This document shows, in pieces, positions 35,082 through 44,999 of a DNA stretch of 64,000 nt. The stretch comes from Sarcomyxa edulis (lineage: Eukaryota > Basidiomycota > Agaricomycetes > Agaricales > Mycenaceae), in assembly GCA_009761415.1 (NCBI GenBank), contig QUOL01000003.1:2046001-2110000 (forward strand), read 5' to 3'. Position numbers and translations under genes: made by a program. The notes beneath the pieces were generated by a model. The model had not been told where the DNA came from. It made no database searches and worked only from the letters and a program-made list of their open reading frames with translations. The stretch's first letter is position 1. Every line of letters begins with the position of its first letter.

Positions 35082-35620
35082 GCATGGACGCGTGTTGGGC
35101 GGCAATAGCATGGACGCGTATGAGGGTTCTTGGGACGCGTATGAGGCCTAGGATTCTTGGGGTGTGATGCTATGTAATGTAATAAGGAATGGGATATGCG
35201 TAGATGGATATGTACTTTGATGCTCGAAGACTCGCACCCTAATTGAAATTTGAAAACACCCACTCTTCGGTGAATTCTCCCTCTGGATTCTTCAGGATTA
35301 CTCCCGACTCGGGAATTTCGAGGGAGGAGATATATTATACTGGCGGGCCCGGGGTCCACTCAGGAGTGAGGAGCAGTCAGTTTACTAATACTGTAAGCTA
35401 ACATGCACTGGCAGGTAAGTAACTCACCGCGCGGGGTGGTTATCGATTATCCTTAAACTACCTATACCTATACGAAGCTCACAGAGCAGAGCACCGATAC
35501 CTAGGGGGAGGGGGAGGGGGGGCGTTGAGAACTACTTATACTACGTAGCAAACTCAGAAACCAGAAACCCCTGTGTAACACGGAGAGTCAGAGTCGAGAT
35601 ACAGTTAAAAGTTTAAACCC

Positions 35621-35727
35621 AGTGGCAGTGGGCGAGCAGTGGCGCACCAGTGGCTGAGTGGCTGAGTGGCACACCAGTGGCAGAGTGGCACACCAGAGTG
35701 GCACATCGGAGTGCCAGTGGCACACCA
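35621..35727 (+). repeat. AGTGGCACACC-type minisatellite
   Basis: About ten imperfect copies of a 9-12 base unit (AGTGGC, with or without ACACC or TGAGTGGC) over roughly 107 bases. Confidence 0.7.
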
Positions 35728-36097
35728 AGAAATCCCTGCTCTCCAGGCCTCTGCGAGCGTACCGTAGCAATGGCACCGTCATCTTTCTCTTTTGAGTTAA
35801 CGTTGGAAAGTAAGAAACTTGAAGGAGGATTGAAGAAGTCTACACAGAAGTCATGAGCATAAAACATGACATACGAACGAACTTCAACCAGTCACTCGGT
35901 AGGCCTCCATGGCCAGAGTCCAGTGGCAGCTTTACGCGTCCCAGTCGTCATAAGTACTTAGAGCGCCGGGTCTATCACCAACATTATGATTGACATTGAG
36001 ATTTTTATCGTAAGTACATAGATTTCCAAGACACCGAACGCTAACTTGCCCAGTTCTGCGTAGTGGTGATATTCACTGGCAAGTACTCAGAGATGCG

Positions 36098-36157
36098 ATC
36101 ATGGTGTGGGTGTGCGTGTGCTCGAGAAGATATCATGGTGTGCGTATGCTCGAGAAG
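36098..36157 (+). repeat. Short tandem duplication
   Basis: Two adjacent copies starting ATCATGGTGTG and ending TGCTCGAGAAG: 36098-36129 and 36132-36157. The first is longer by a TGTGGG-like insertion. Confidence 0.7.
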
Positions 36158-36383
36158 CTGGGTGGCCCACCTCCTGCAGCATTCTGTATATTATATAGCG
36201 ATAGATACTGATCCCTCGGAAACTTTGAATTTGTGAGTTGGTAGACTCGGAATCACCGATGAAAAAGACCCGCAGGGAGTCGATATTGTGATACCGTTCA
36301 AGGAGAAGGAGAAGCTTTTCTTTCGTTCATTGATCGACATCGGTGACAATTACATCTCCATCTCCATCCCACCCCACTCCACC

Positions 36384-38888
36384 TCAAAGATGCCCCCTCC
36401 ACCAAACCTCCAACGCCCTAAACGGCACATACACCATCCCCGAAACCAAAAACGCAACCTCAAACCCAACATCCCCCGTCCTCCTCGCAATCGGACCCAC
36501 ATACCACGCCTGCCCCATACACGGAATAATCAGCCCCAACGACGCTATACCAGCGCCTAAGGCAGCTACACCGCTTGGTAGACGCCGCGGGGAGGCCCAG
36601 AGGGTGAGGTCGTAGAGCTGGGGGTTGTTACGTCGGAAGAGGATGTGTTCGATGAGGATGATGGAGGCGAATGAGGCGGCCCAGTAGCCTATGAGGCCGA
36701 GGAAGTCGATGAGGGTGGTGTAGAATTTGTGGGAGCCGATTATGGATAGGGGGATTATGCTGCGTTGTAAGGTCAGCGAGGTTGTAAGATGGGACAAGCG
36801 GGTGGCTACGTACATTCCGGTGGCTAGGAAGGAGAAGACGTATCGTGGGACGACGATGAGGGATGGGATGAATACCTAGGTGGGGCGATAATGAGAGAGT
36901 GAGCGGATATACGATTGAACGAGGGGGTAGACGGACCTGGATGTTAAGAGAGATGGAGTAGAACGTCATGGCGATATTACCTGTGACGCTCCCTGCTAAT
37001 AGCACCGTAAGGAATTTACCTAGACACACACGAAAAACAGGGGTGTTAGAATTTTGTATCACAACGAGAGAACGAGTGGATCAAAAGGAGGAGAGGGTGC
37101 TCACCGAAATTCCCAGTCGGGCTGAGCATAGCCCCCAAGAGACCCCCGACGTTCCCGTTGGCATAACCTGCTTCCCAGGAGGGTACGGACGATGCGGCGA
37201 CGGCTACTGCTGCGCCTAGGCATTGGAGGGTTACCTGCAAAGAAAAAGGTGAAAGGAAGGAAATCATTCAGAATAGCAGACGAGGACGAGGATAAGGACG
37301 AGGAATGGGTGGATGGATGGGTGGTGGTACTGACGATTGGAAGGAGTAGACCTGCGTATGAGTACCAAAACAATCTCGCACTATCAACATAAAAATGACG
37401 GACATGAGCACGGACTTGACCGTGATAAATCCACTATAATGTGCATACCTCGGTGCCCCCGGATGGAAATAACTTGTGAAATCCGAACTTAATCCTGCGT
37501 AGGTGATGACGAAACTGGCGATTGTGGAGCCGAAGGTGAGGATGTTTGATGCTGAGGCTGGTTCGGAGTAGGAGGAAGTGGTAGTGGAGGAGGGGGAGGA
37601 GGAGGAGGAGGGAGAAGGGGTGTTGATGAGGTGTTTACCGCCTACGCTTAGGGCGATGATGAAGACGATGAGGACGGGTATCCAGGCTATTTTTTCGTAC
37701 CTAGGGGGTGGGGAGGGGGGATGGATAAGGTGGACGGGAGGGAATGGGTGGGGTGAGTGGGGGGGAAGTGAGGGGAGATGAAAGGGAATGGTTAGTTCTG
37801 TATATATAGAGACAGAGTAAGAGGGTGTTGTACCAATTCAAGACATTGAGTCCACAGAAAGATATCTAGGACGAACGAAGTGGAAAACAAAAACACTAAT
37901 TGAGTCTGGAGAGAAATAATGAAGTGAAAAGATACAGAGAACGACGTACGAGGAGTGAGATGACGGAGATGATGACGATGCCTACACTATCTACGGACAT
38001 GTCCAAATTAGAATGAGAATGTGGTCAAGAAGCTGAAACCGCTGAAGATGGGAGAGATGGAGGAGATTGAAGACTAACGTCCAGCTGAGGTTCCCATCAG
38101 CGACACTGGATAATGTCTGTCCACCCAATATGCAGTTCAAGATGGTGAACCCGCACATGCCGATGAGGTTGAATATACAGGGGACGATGACTCCGTAATA
38201 CCTGAATCATATGAATATCAGGATTAGTTGGTATGAAAAGAAAGGAAGGAAGGTCAGGGGAGTGTGGCGTACCCGAAACTATAACGAGCTTGGACCATTT
38301 GGCGTAAGCCTAGTTTAGGACCCCATGTTGTACTATGGATATCGAGAGTGACAGCATCATTAACAGGATGAGGAAGATAAAAGATGGAGGGGGAATGGAT
38401 GGCTTACAGATACGCAGGAAGTGCGCAACACAATAGATTGAAGAATAAGATAACTAGACATGTATCGCGTAGGCTGAGACCGAAGGATACTGGGCCGAGT
38501 GTACCCGCCGAGAACCTGGGTAGACATGAACATCAAGGTAAGATGAATGGATGGACTTTGGGGCGCTACGACGCGGATGGATGGATGGATGGATGGATGT
38601 ACGAACGGTAAGATGTTGAAATTTCCGGTATACCATATAAAGAATATCTTGCTGAACTTCGTATCGGTGCGTTCGGCAACTGGGACTGGGACGATGCCTG
38701 GCACGCACGGAGATATCAAGTTGCTGAATGCGTAGGATGTATGGTATGAAAGACGGACCTCTAGATTCGACACCCCAGCTCAGGAGCTTCCTAGACCATC
38801 TATTCGAGAAAATAGAGAGGGTATCATGGTCATGATCCGAGTCCGAGTCGTGGTGGACCGAGGGGTGCTTCGAGTCGACGTCTATCAT
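36384..38888 (-). CDS. NCS1 family purine-cytosine permease (FCY2-like)
   Basis: A plasma-membrane nucleobase permease of the NCS1 family. The ATG at 38888 begins MIDVDSKHPSVHHDSDSDHD, a His/Asp-rich cytosolic tail. After splicing come VPVAERTDTKFSKIFFIWYT, GNFNILP, FSAGTLGPVSFGLSLRDTCL and VILFFNLLCCALPAYL, matching the FCY2 first helices, then exons for the substrate region (WGPKLGLRQMVQARYSFG; PCIFNLIGMCGFTILNCI; GGQTLSSVADG). The C-terminal exon (36384-36760) has HKFYTTLIDFLGLIGYWAAS, IILIEHILFRRNN, LGAGIASLGLIIPCMGQAWY, VGPIAR and VAFLVSGMVYVPFRALEVWW. Around ten introns; every exon I could place stays in frame, though several central exon borders are approximate. Confidence 0.83.
38575..38600 (+). 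repeat. GATG tetranucleotide microsatellite
   Basis: About six GGAT/GATG units in the first or second intron of the NCS1 permease. A shorter related run is at about 38543-38553. Confidence 0.7.
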
Positions 38889-39063
38889 GCAGCGGATGCC
38901 CGGGTACGGTACGCCTGCAGTGCCAACGCTGGTGGAGGTGAAGAAGGGTCAGCTAGGGGAGAGCTGTATCGATATCATTTTCTTGACTCGATTGCGAATA
39001 AGATAACGATGATTTGCAATCGAGTTATTTTTAGAAACGTTGTTTTTTTGGACGCGGATTTTT

Positions 39064-39075
39064 TGGCACGTGCCA
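39064..39075. promoter_or_regulatory. Perfect 12-bp palindrome with CACGTG core
   Basis: TGGCACGTGCCA is a perfect inverted repeat with a CACGTG E-box core. It lies about 180 bases upstream of the NCS1 permease ATG (38888, minus strand), so it could be a bHLH-type site. No function is shown. Confidence 0.35.
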
Positions 39076-39239
39076 CGCCCATGTTTTTTTCCTTACCGTG
39101 ACTTCTAACTTTGTCTCTCATGGCAAGCCGCAAAACCAACCAAAACCTCACCTTGAACCAGTCTTGCAAGGCAACTCTGAAGTTCTCTAATCTCAGAATC
39201 CTGCCTGTAATAATATCTACTTTCAGGCGACACGTCTCA

Positions 39240-39591
39240 AAGCCGAATATTCGCGTCGCGTCGCGCGATGCCAGGAATTTGGTTATTCCGTGCCCACAGT
39301 CCAGCGCGATTTTTTTTAAAAAAAAGTTGATATTCTCGGGATTCTCTGGTGAGTTTAACGTGGAGGTCTCATTTTTTGGCATTCATAGGGTGTCCTCCAC
39401 ACCAGTATGTATCCCCGCGGTTTCAAGCTTCAAGCCGAACATACGCGTCGCGCGACGTCAAACTTGACTGCTGCCAGTGAGTACGGCCGGTATAACGCGA
39501 TTACGAAGTCAGGATTATCGAGATATTCTGGTGAGGAGGAGGTCTTGTTGCTTGGCATTGGGGTGCCCCCCCACACCGGTATGTATCCCCG
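39240..39591 (+). repeat. Two diverged direct repeats of about 160-180 bp
   Basis: Unit 1 (39240-39417) and unit 2 (39432-39591) both begin AAGCCGAA(T/C)AT and a CGTCGCG-rich block, have GATATTCT(C/G)G and CTGGTGAG in the middle, a GGCATT(C/G) segment, and end CCACACC(A/G)GTATGTATCCCCG. Unit 2 contains the palindrome CGTCGCGCGACG at 39446-39457. Start-to-start offset is 192 bases. Confidence 0.65.
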
Positions 39592-40036
39592 TTTCATTCA
39601 ACGCCTGAGTCGCCGCTGATATATGATCTTTTGCGTTTGGTCTTCCTACTATAGTCAACGTCATAGAGACAATGTTATGTAAAGACCCTGGCTGTTGCGT
39701 CCTACGTCAGGTTGGATGTGATATCCGTACAGTCGCTCAACCTCGATAGATCAAACCCTCGTCGTTATGGCCTATGATTCCTGCAAGCAAGTAGGGACCT
39801 TGCCATACTAGTCCTGTATGCAGTTCTGTACAACATTATTCGTAGTTGAACGTCTCTCGGTACGTGCTTTAGCCTCTTGGAGCTTGACCGTGATCTGAAG
39901 AGTTGTTGCTTAGAAATCCGTACCACGGGATACATTGCCTTTAATACAACCCTATTACACTCCATTCTCGAACTCATATTCAACCGAGAAGGAAGTCCTT
40001 TCGGTGTTTGCTCGCCATCTTGAGAAACCTGCAGGA

Positions 40037-40043
40037 ATATAAG
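40037..40043 (+). promoter_or_regulatory. TATA-like element of secreted-protein copy 1
   Basis: ATATAAG about 115 bases upstream of ATG 40156. It is a weaker match than the TATATAAG of copies 2 and 3. Confidence 0.35.
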
Positions 40044-40155
40044 AGTGACTGGGTTATGGCTATTGCTCTTTATCAAACATCGAACATTCTCAACAAGCTT
40101 ACAGTCGTCAATCGAACTCTCGATCCTTAACACGCCTTTCGTTGCATTCCGAAAC

Positions 40156-40982
40156 ATGTCTTCGTTCCAAAAAATTGCTTCCCTCATCACTCTCGCTGTC
40201 CTTCCAGCCCTTGTGGCTGGTGCCCCAGCTGTCTGTAGGCCAGCGTTTTCTCTCAATACCGCTTTTATCGCGGTTTCTTCTAATAGTAAGCAGTCTCGCA
40301 GCTATTTCTAATGGATATCACTGATGTGACTTTTGTAGACTCTAAAGTGTGGTCTGCACACCTTGAGGGATCTTCCTGGAGTGGTATCTCCATAGTGCGC
40401 AATCTACGCGTATTATGAATGCTCAAGATTAACATATCCCGTCAGGTCGACGCCTCATCTGCCTCTGCTGCAAGTACGGGCTGGAATGTCACCGCCGTGA
40501 ACGGAGGAAATGCGAATGCTTTCTAGTTCGTTTTATCATATGACTCTTTCGATTTCTAGTCCTGAAACCTCCATCATAGCCTCGGTAGCCTGAGTTCCCC
40601 CGTTTGCGCCGGTGGCGACGGAGGACCTCTTGACCCACAAGCTGCCCCACCGTGACCTCCGGGACTGTTCCTGCTGTGGATCAGGTTAGTATTTATAATG
40701 ACAATCGTCCTAATGTAAAGACTAAGGAGATTGGGTTGATGTAGTTCTTCATCACCTGCGCCACCTGCGGGCCCAGTACTGGTAGCCCTGCATTGTCTTG
40801 CCAGTTCCAGTCTGCAAACGAAGGACAGTGTGCCGCATACTCTACGAGCGACTCTACTGTCAGACTTGAAGACTGTGACAACACGAGCGCATTCCAGGTT
40901 AGTGCCACTGACTCTACGATGATATTCATGATGATATTGATCTTTGTTCCGCCAGCTATTCGATATTCTCGTTACGGCTTAA
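40156..40982 (+). pseudogene. 8-Cys small secreted protein, copy 1 (frameshifted)
   Basis: First of three tandem homologues. A signal peptide is intact (MSSFQKIASLITLAVLPALV, then AGAP) and exon order matches copies 2 and 3: VCRPAF, SAHLEGSSWSGISI, SSASAASTGWNVTAVNGG, YLGSLSSPVCAGGDGGPLDP, FFITCATCG, CQFQSANEGQC, RLEDCDNT, LFDILVTA. In the third-exon equivalent, this copy is 105 bases where copy 2 has 106. The missing base falls at 40641-40643, between GACCCACAA and TGCCCC, and brings TGA into frame at 40653-40655, removing the last four cysteines. The preceding donor is GTTCGT rather than the GTAAGT of the other copies. The downstream exons retain an otherwise good frame, so the break is probably recent, or a sequencing error. 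Confidence 0.7.
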
Positions 40983-42159
40983 GAATGCCATCAGTTTTGT
41001 GAGCTTATAGGGCAGAGCAGCACTCTTTGGATTGTTAAGCCACCATTTACTTATACTTGCTATGAAGCCACTGGTGTGATCAAACTGAAAATATCTCCCA
41101 CAACCACGATGCCTTCTAATAAAATTATCGCAAATACGATTCTCATAGCTGAAAGTCAATAACATGTAAGTATATGATCGTCCCGAGCGCAACGTCGGAC
41201 TTTCTTCCAACTCTGATGGTGATGTTTTCAGTTGGTTTTCAGCGGTCCTCCGTTCCGATGTTTGTTGATACTTGGCATCAGCTTCCGAAAAAACGTCCGG
41301 CGAGTCTTTGCTGGCATGAACTCGTAAAATCCCATGTCATCGTTCTTTTCTCGTTTCTTTGGCCCCAGTAGAGCTCTCGTGCCACCATGGACCCTTCACC
41401 AGAAGATAGACGCGTAGCGCCCTGTAGCGCCCTCTCACCCAGACTAACCTTGTATCTGCCTCGAATATGATTTTGCTTCGGCACATCAGGGCAACGTGAA
41501 GACCGTTCCGGATCCATGATATACCATTGTCAATCCTGCATCAAGATCAAACATCATTCGCACGAAGACCAATCATCCGAGCTCTCGTCTGCGGCCTATC
41601 ATCCCCATCTTGATGTCGGCTTCCTGGCCTCAAATGATTCCGGCGCTCACCAGTCATTTATACATACGACAGGATCAAGATGTACAGCGTAATGGGATTT
41701 GGCTGTACTGAAATGTATAGGCCATTCGAAGCCGGTTGGCCGCCAAAGCTCGACGATCAACAACATACTACGTACGAGGAGCCTCGACTCGTCGCTATGG
41801 ACTATCGGACTATCGTGGTTGTCTATCAGAATATAGTGTCTCGGAACTTTTGACCTCCTCACTCGTTCGGTTCTCCATACGTGCCGAGGGTTCTACGGAT
41901 CATACACACATATGTTTGACGCTGGAAAAGAATAATGTTTTTACGTTCAAAGATTAAAGGTGCGACCCACCCAGTTTCAAGTTACCTGCTGACACACTCC
42001 ACCGTATAACCGAGAACGATCTCATTACAGTTCGCGGCCTTGTCTCCCCTTCTTGAGATCCTGTAGACCTATATAAGAGACTGTATATTGGTTCCACACA
42101 TAACTTGACCAGGTTTTCCTATCGTCCAGTCCTTTTAAAGCTTCACTATCGCGTTCATC
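40983..42159. other. Spacer between secreted-protein copies 1 and 2
   Basis: This spacer is partly homologous to the 42980-43995 spacer: shared segments include CATCCCCATCTTGATGTCGG and ACGACAGGATC(A/G)AG, and a segment just before the TATA box (CGGCCTTG followed by CTTGAGA). No gene is supported. Confidence 0.6.
42070..42077 (+). promoter_or_regulatory. TATA box of secreted-protein copy 2
   Basis: TATATAAG, 90 bases upstream of the ATG at 42160, inside GACCTATATAAGA, which is also present at copy 3. Confidence 0.6.
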
Positions 42160-42979
42160 ATGTCTCCCTTCCAGAAACTCATTGCTACCCTCGCTCTCGC
42201 TGTCCTGCCCGGTCTTGTGGCCAGCGCACCTGCGACTTGCAGACCCTTCTTTGCCGTGAACTCGGAACATTCCATCGTGGTTTCCGCGAACAGTGAGCAT
42301 GCTTTATTGTACATGCAATGTTTCTGATCGTTCTATCTGCGTAGACTCTCAAATATTGTCCGCTCATCTCGAGGGAGCTTCCTGGAGCTCGGTAGCTGTA
42401 GTACGTATATACAGATACGCTTCAGAGAAATTCGAGATACTGACAGCGCCGATTTAGTTGGATACCTCCTCTGCCCCTGCTGGAACCACTGGTTGGAACA
42501 TGACAACCGTCAACCAAGGGAACTCGATCGCTATCTAGTAAGTTGTCCCGGGAAGCGTGTTTGCCTCGCTTCCTGAAGCTTTTGTCTATTTCAGCTTGAG
42601 CAGCCTCAGCACTCCCATTTGCATGGGTGGCGATGGAGGACCTATTGATGCACAGCCTTGCCCCACTGTGGTCAACGCCACCGCTCCTCAGTTGGATCAG
42701 GTGAGTATCTGTTTACATCCCCATATGAACAAGCGGAATGAACAGGATCGTGAAGTTCTTCATCTTCTGTGCGAGCTGTGGCTCGGACGGCGTATCTACG
42801 TCGTGCCAATTCCAGTCTGCAAATGAGGGTCAGTGCTTCTCGCACCCATTCGGAAACACTCTAGTCCTCGAGGATTGCGACAACACGGATCCGCTTCAGG
42901 TGTGTTTTTGCAAGAAAATTTGACATGCCACAACTACTGATACTTGCAACAGCTTTTCGATATCGTTGCTTCGGTATGA
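42160..42979 (+). CDS. 8-Cys small secreted protein, copy 2
   Basis: Second member of the tandem triplet; no known family recognised. The start ATG at 42160 gives a signal peptide (MSPFQKLIATLALAVLPGLV, then ASAP). The predicted mature chain is about 140 residues with eight cysteines: in ATCRPFF, TPICMGG, AQPCPT, FFIFCASCG (two), STSCQF, GQCFSH and EDCDNT. Five to six exons: SAHLEGASWSSVAV, SSAPAGTTGWNMTTVNQGN, YLSSLSTP...GGDGGPIDAQ, VVNATAPQLDQ with an N-glycosylation site, and a final LFDIVASV before TGA 42977-42979. Intact. The even cysteine number and signal peptide suggest a disulphide-stabilised extracellular protein; function is unknown. Confidence 0.75.
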
Positions 42980-43995
42980 GTGCGACAGAAACTTGTTGGA
43001 CTGACTATCTCGAGTACTTATAGTATATCTTGTCCATGAATATAATTCCAATTCCTCGCTACGTTGCGACGGCACAGTCTATCGTGCTCGTACAATTCTA
43101 AGAGTTGTCACATAATTATCCGAGCTGAACGTGGACGTTGCATGGAAAGTACTCAACTTCCAGTGTAATAAGGTTCCTACGACGATCATCGACATGGTCA
43201 TAGACATGATGCTGCCGGAGTTCAAAGGTTTTGGCTCCGTTCCGGTGTATGTTGATGCTTGGTATCAGCTCCCGAAAAACTAGCACTAGCTCCACCGAGT
43301 CTTTGACTTCTTTGATCCATGACGAAATACTACACTACTGGCACCCTACAATGATAGGAACTCAGCATCAGGGGCGAACATCATTCACACGAAGACGCTC
43401 TCGTCCGCGGTCTATCATCCCCATCTTGATGTCGGCCTTCTTTCCTTCACATCAATCCGGCGCCTGAGTTGGCGGCTCGCTATCCATTGTGTACGACAGG
43501 ATCGAGGTGTACAGCCTGATGAGATCTGGTCATGCGTGTACCTATCTGAGGTCTAGCCGTGGAGGGACAATGACGGTCGACCAGCAATGACCAGCATGAG
43601 CATCACAGCATCACACGGCGCGTTCCAAATGCCCGCCCATCCTCCGGGCGTGATCTCGTTTGCTTGGTCGAAAATATCGGGGTAGCCTCTTTATAATCCT
43701 GCAGGCCTGATCAGCTGAACTACTGACTGATTTATGGTATCGCGATTGCTTCTTGGTACGAGCTGAGCGCTCTGCAAGCGCTCTGCGGATCATACATACC
43801 GATGCTGGAATCAAGACATTCAGAAGGGTGCGACACATCCTACCTTCTGACCCAATGCACAGTGCAACCGAGAATGTACATCTTACGGCCTTGGATCCCC
43901 CTCTTGAGAATCTCTGGACCTATATAAGAATCTGAATCCTGTCCATAAACCTGACCAGGCTTTCTATCATTCAGGCCTCTCTCATCGCGTCTAGC
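42980..43995. other. Spacer between secreted-protein copies 2 and 3
   Basis: Homologous in several blocks to the spacer before copy 2, including the pre-TATA segment (GTGCGACxCA, CGGCCTTG, CTTGAGA). This shows that the duplicated unit includes promoter and 3' flank. No gene is supported. Confidence 0.6.
43921..43928 (+). promoter_or_regulatory. TATA box of secreted-protein copy 3
   Basis: TATATAAG, 75 bases upstream of the ATG at 43996, in the same GGACCTATATAAGA context as copy 2. Confidence 0.6.
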
Positions 43996-44830
43996 ATGTC
44001 TCCTTTCCAAAGGCTCGTTGCTACCCTCACCCTTGCTGTCCTTCCCGGTCTTGTGGCTAGCGCACCCAGTGCAATATGCCTACCCTTCTTTGGCGTGAAC
44101 ACGTCGGACCACTCCATCGTGGTCTCCGGGAACAGTAAGCAAACTCATACGTGGCTACATTATTGTTCTGATTGGTCCCCTCTGTGCAGATTCACAAATC
44201 CTGTCCGCTGTTGTTGAGGGAGATTCATTCGGTTTCGTCGCCGTTGTACGTATCAACATCTACGCGTCACTGAATGGCGAGGTGCTGACAGTATAATATC
44301 GATCTAGTTGGATGTCTCGGATGCCCCTGCTGGAACGACTGGTTGGAACATCACTAGCGTAAACCACGGAAACTCGAACGCCATCTAGTAAGTCGTCTTA
44401 CAAGAGATCGCGTTTGTTTCGCTCCCTGAAAGTATTGTCTGTCCAGTTTGAGCAGCCTCAGCACTCCCGTCTGCATGGGTGGTGATGGAGGACCCATTGA
44501 CGCACAGCCTTGCCCCACTGTGGTCAATGCCACGGCTCCTCAGTTGGATCAGGCGAGTCTTCGTATCTAACCCCATATTAGTAGCGAATTGACCAGAACC
44601 ATACAGTTCTTCATCTTTTGTGCGGGCTGTGGCTCGGACGGCAGCTACACGTCGTGCCAATTCCAGTCTGCGAACGAGGGCCAATGCTTCTCGCACCCGT
44701 TCGACGCACACACGTTAGCCCTCGAGGACTGTGACAATACGGATCCGCTCCAGGTGTGTTCCAAGAAAATTTGACATTGATGAGATACTGATTTGTGCCA
44801 CAGTTCTACGATATCATTGCTTCTGTATGA
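43996..44830 (+). CDS. 8-Cys small secreted protein, copy 3
   Basis: Third and closest relative of copy 2. The signal peptide is MSPFQRLVATLTLAVLPGLV (then ASAP). The exons give ICLPFFGVNTSDHSIVVSG, SAVVEGDSFGFVAV, DAPAGTTGWNITSVNHGN, YLSSLSTPVCMGGDGGPIDA, QPCPTVVNATAPQLDQ, FFIFCAGCGSDGSYTSCQFQ, SANEGQCFSH, LALEDCDNTDPLQ and FYDIIASV, ending TGA 44828-44830. All eight cysteine positions are kept relative to copy 2. The N-terminal third is the most divergent, the Cys-rich C-terminal half nearly identical. Complete and in frame. Confidence 0.75.
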
Positions 44831-44999
44831 ATGTCGTATCTACAAGTACCCATCTACATATAATATACGAGTTCATAGTTATGTAAAATGCCCCTGTGAA
44901 TAAGCGTGTGTTTTTGATCATATGAGTGTCACAATCGCGCGAGCCAAACATAGGCAACTGAGACTTTCTGCGTTGATTGCGACCTTCGTCGGTTGGGAA

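Larger units (their letters stand above)
35082..36383. other. Intergenic region with short tandem repeats
   Basis: About 1.3 kb between convergent genes. It contains a G-run (about 35500-35523) and two repeat tracts listed separately. No gene is supported. Confidence 0.5.
38889..40155. other. Intergenic region with diverged direct repeat
   Basis: About 1.27 kb between the permease 5' end and the secreted-protein cluster. It holds the palindrome TGGCACGTGCCA at 39064-39075, a diverged direct repeat at 39240-39591, and T-runs (39038-39064). No coding region is supported. Confidence 0.55.
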
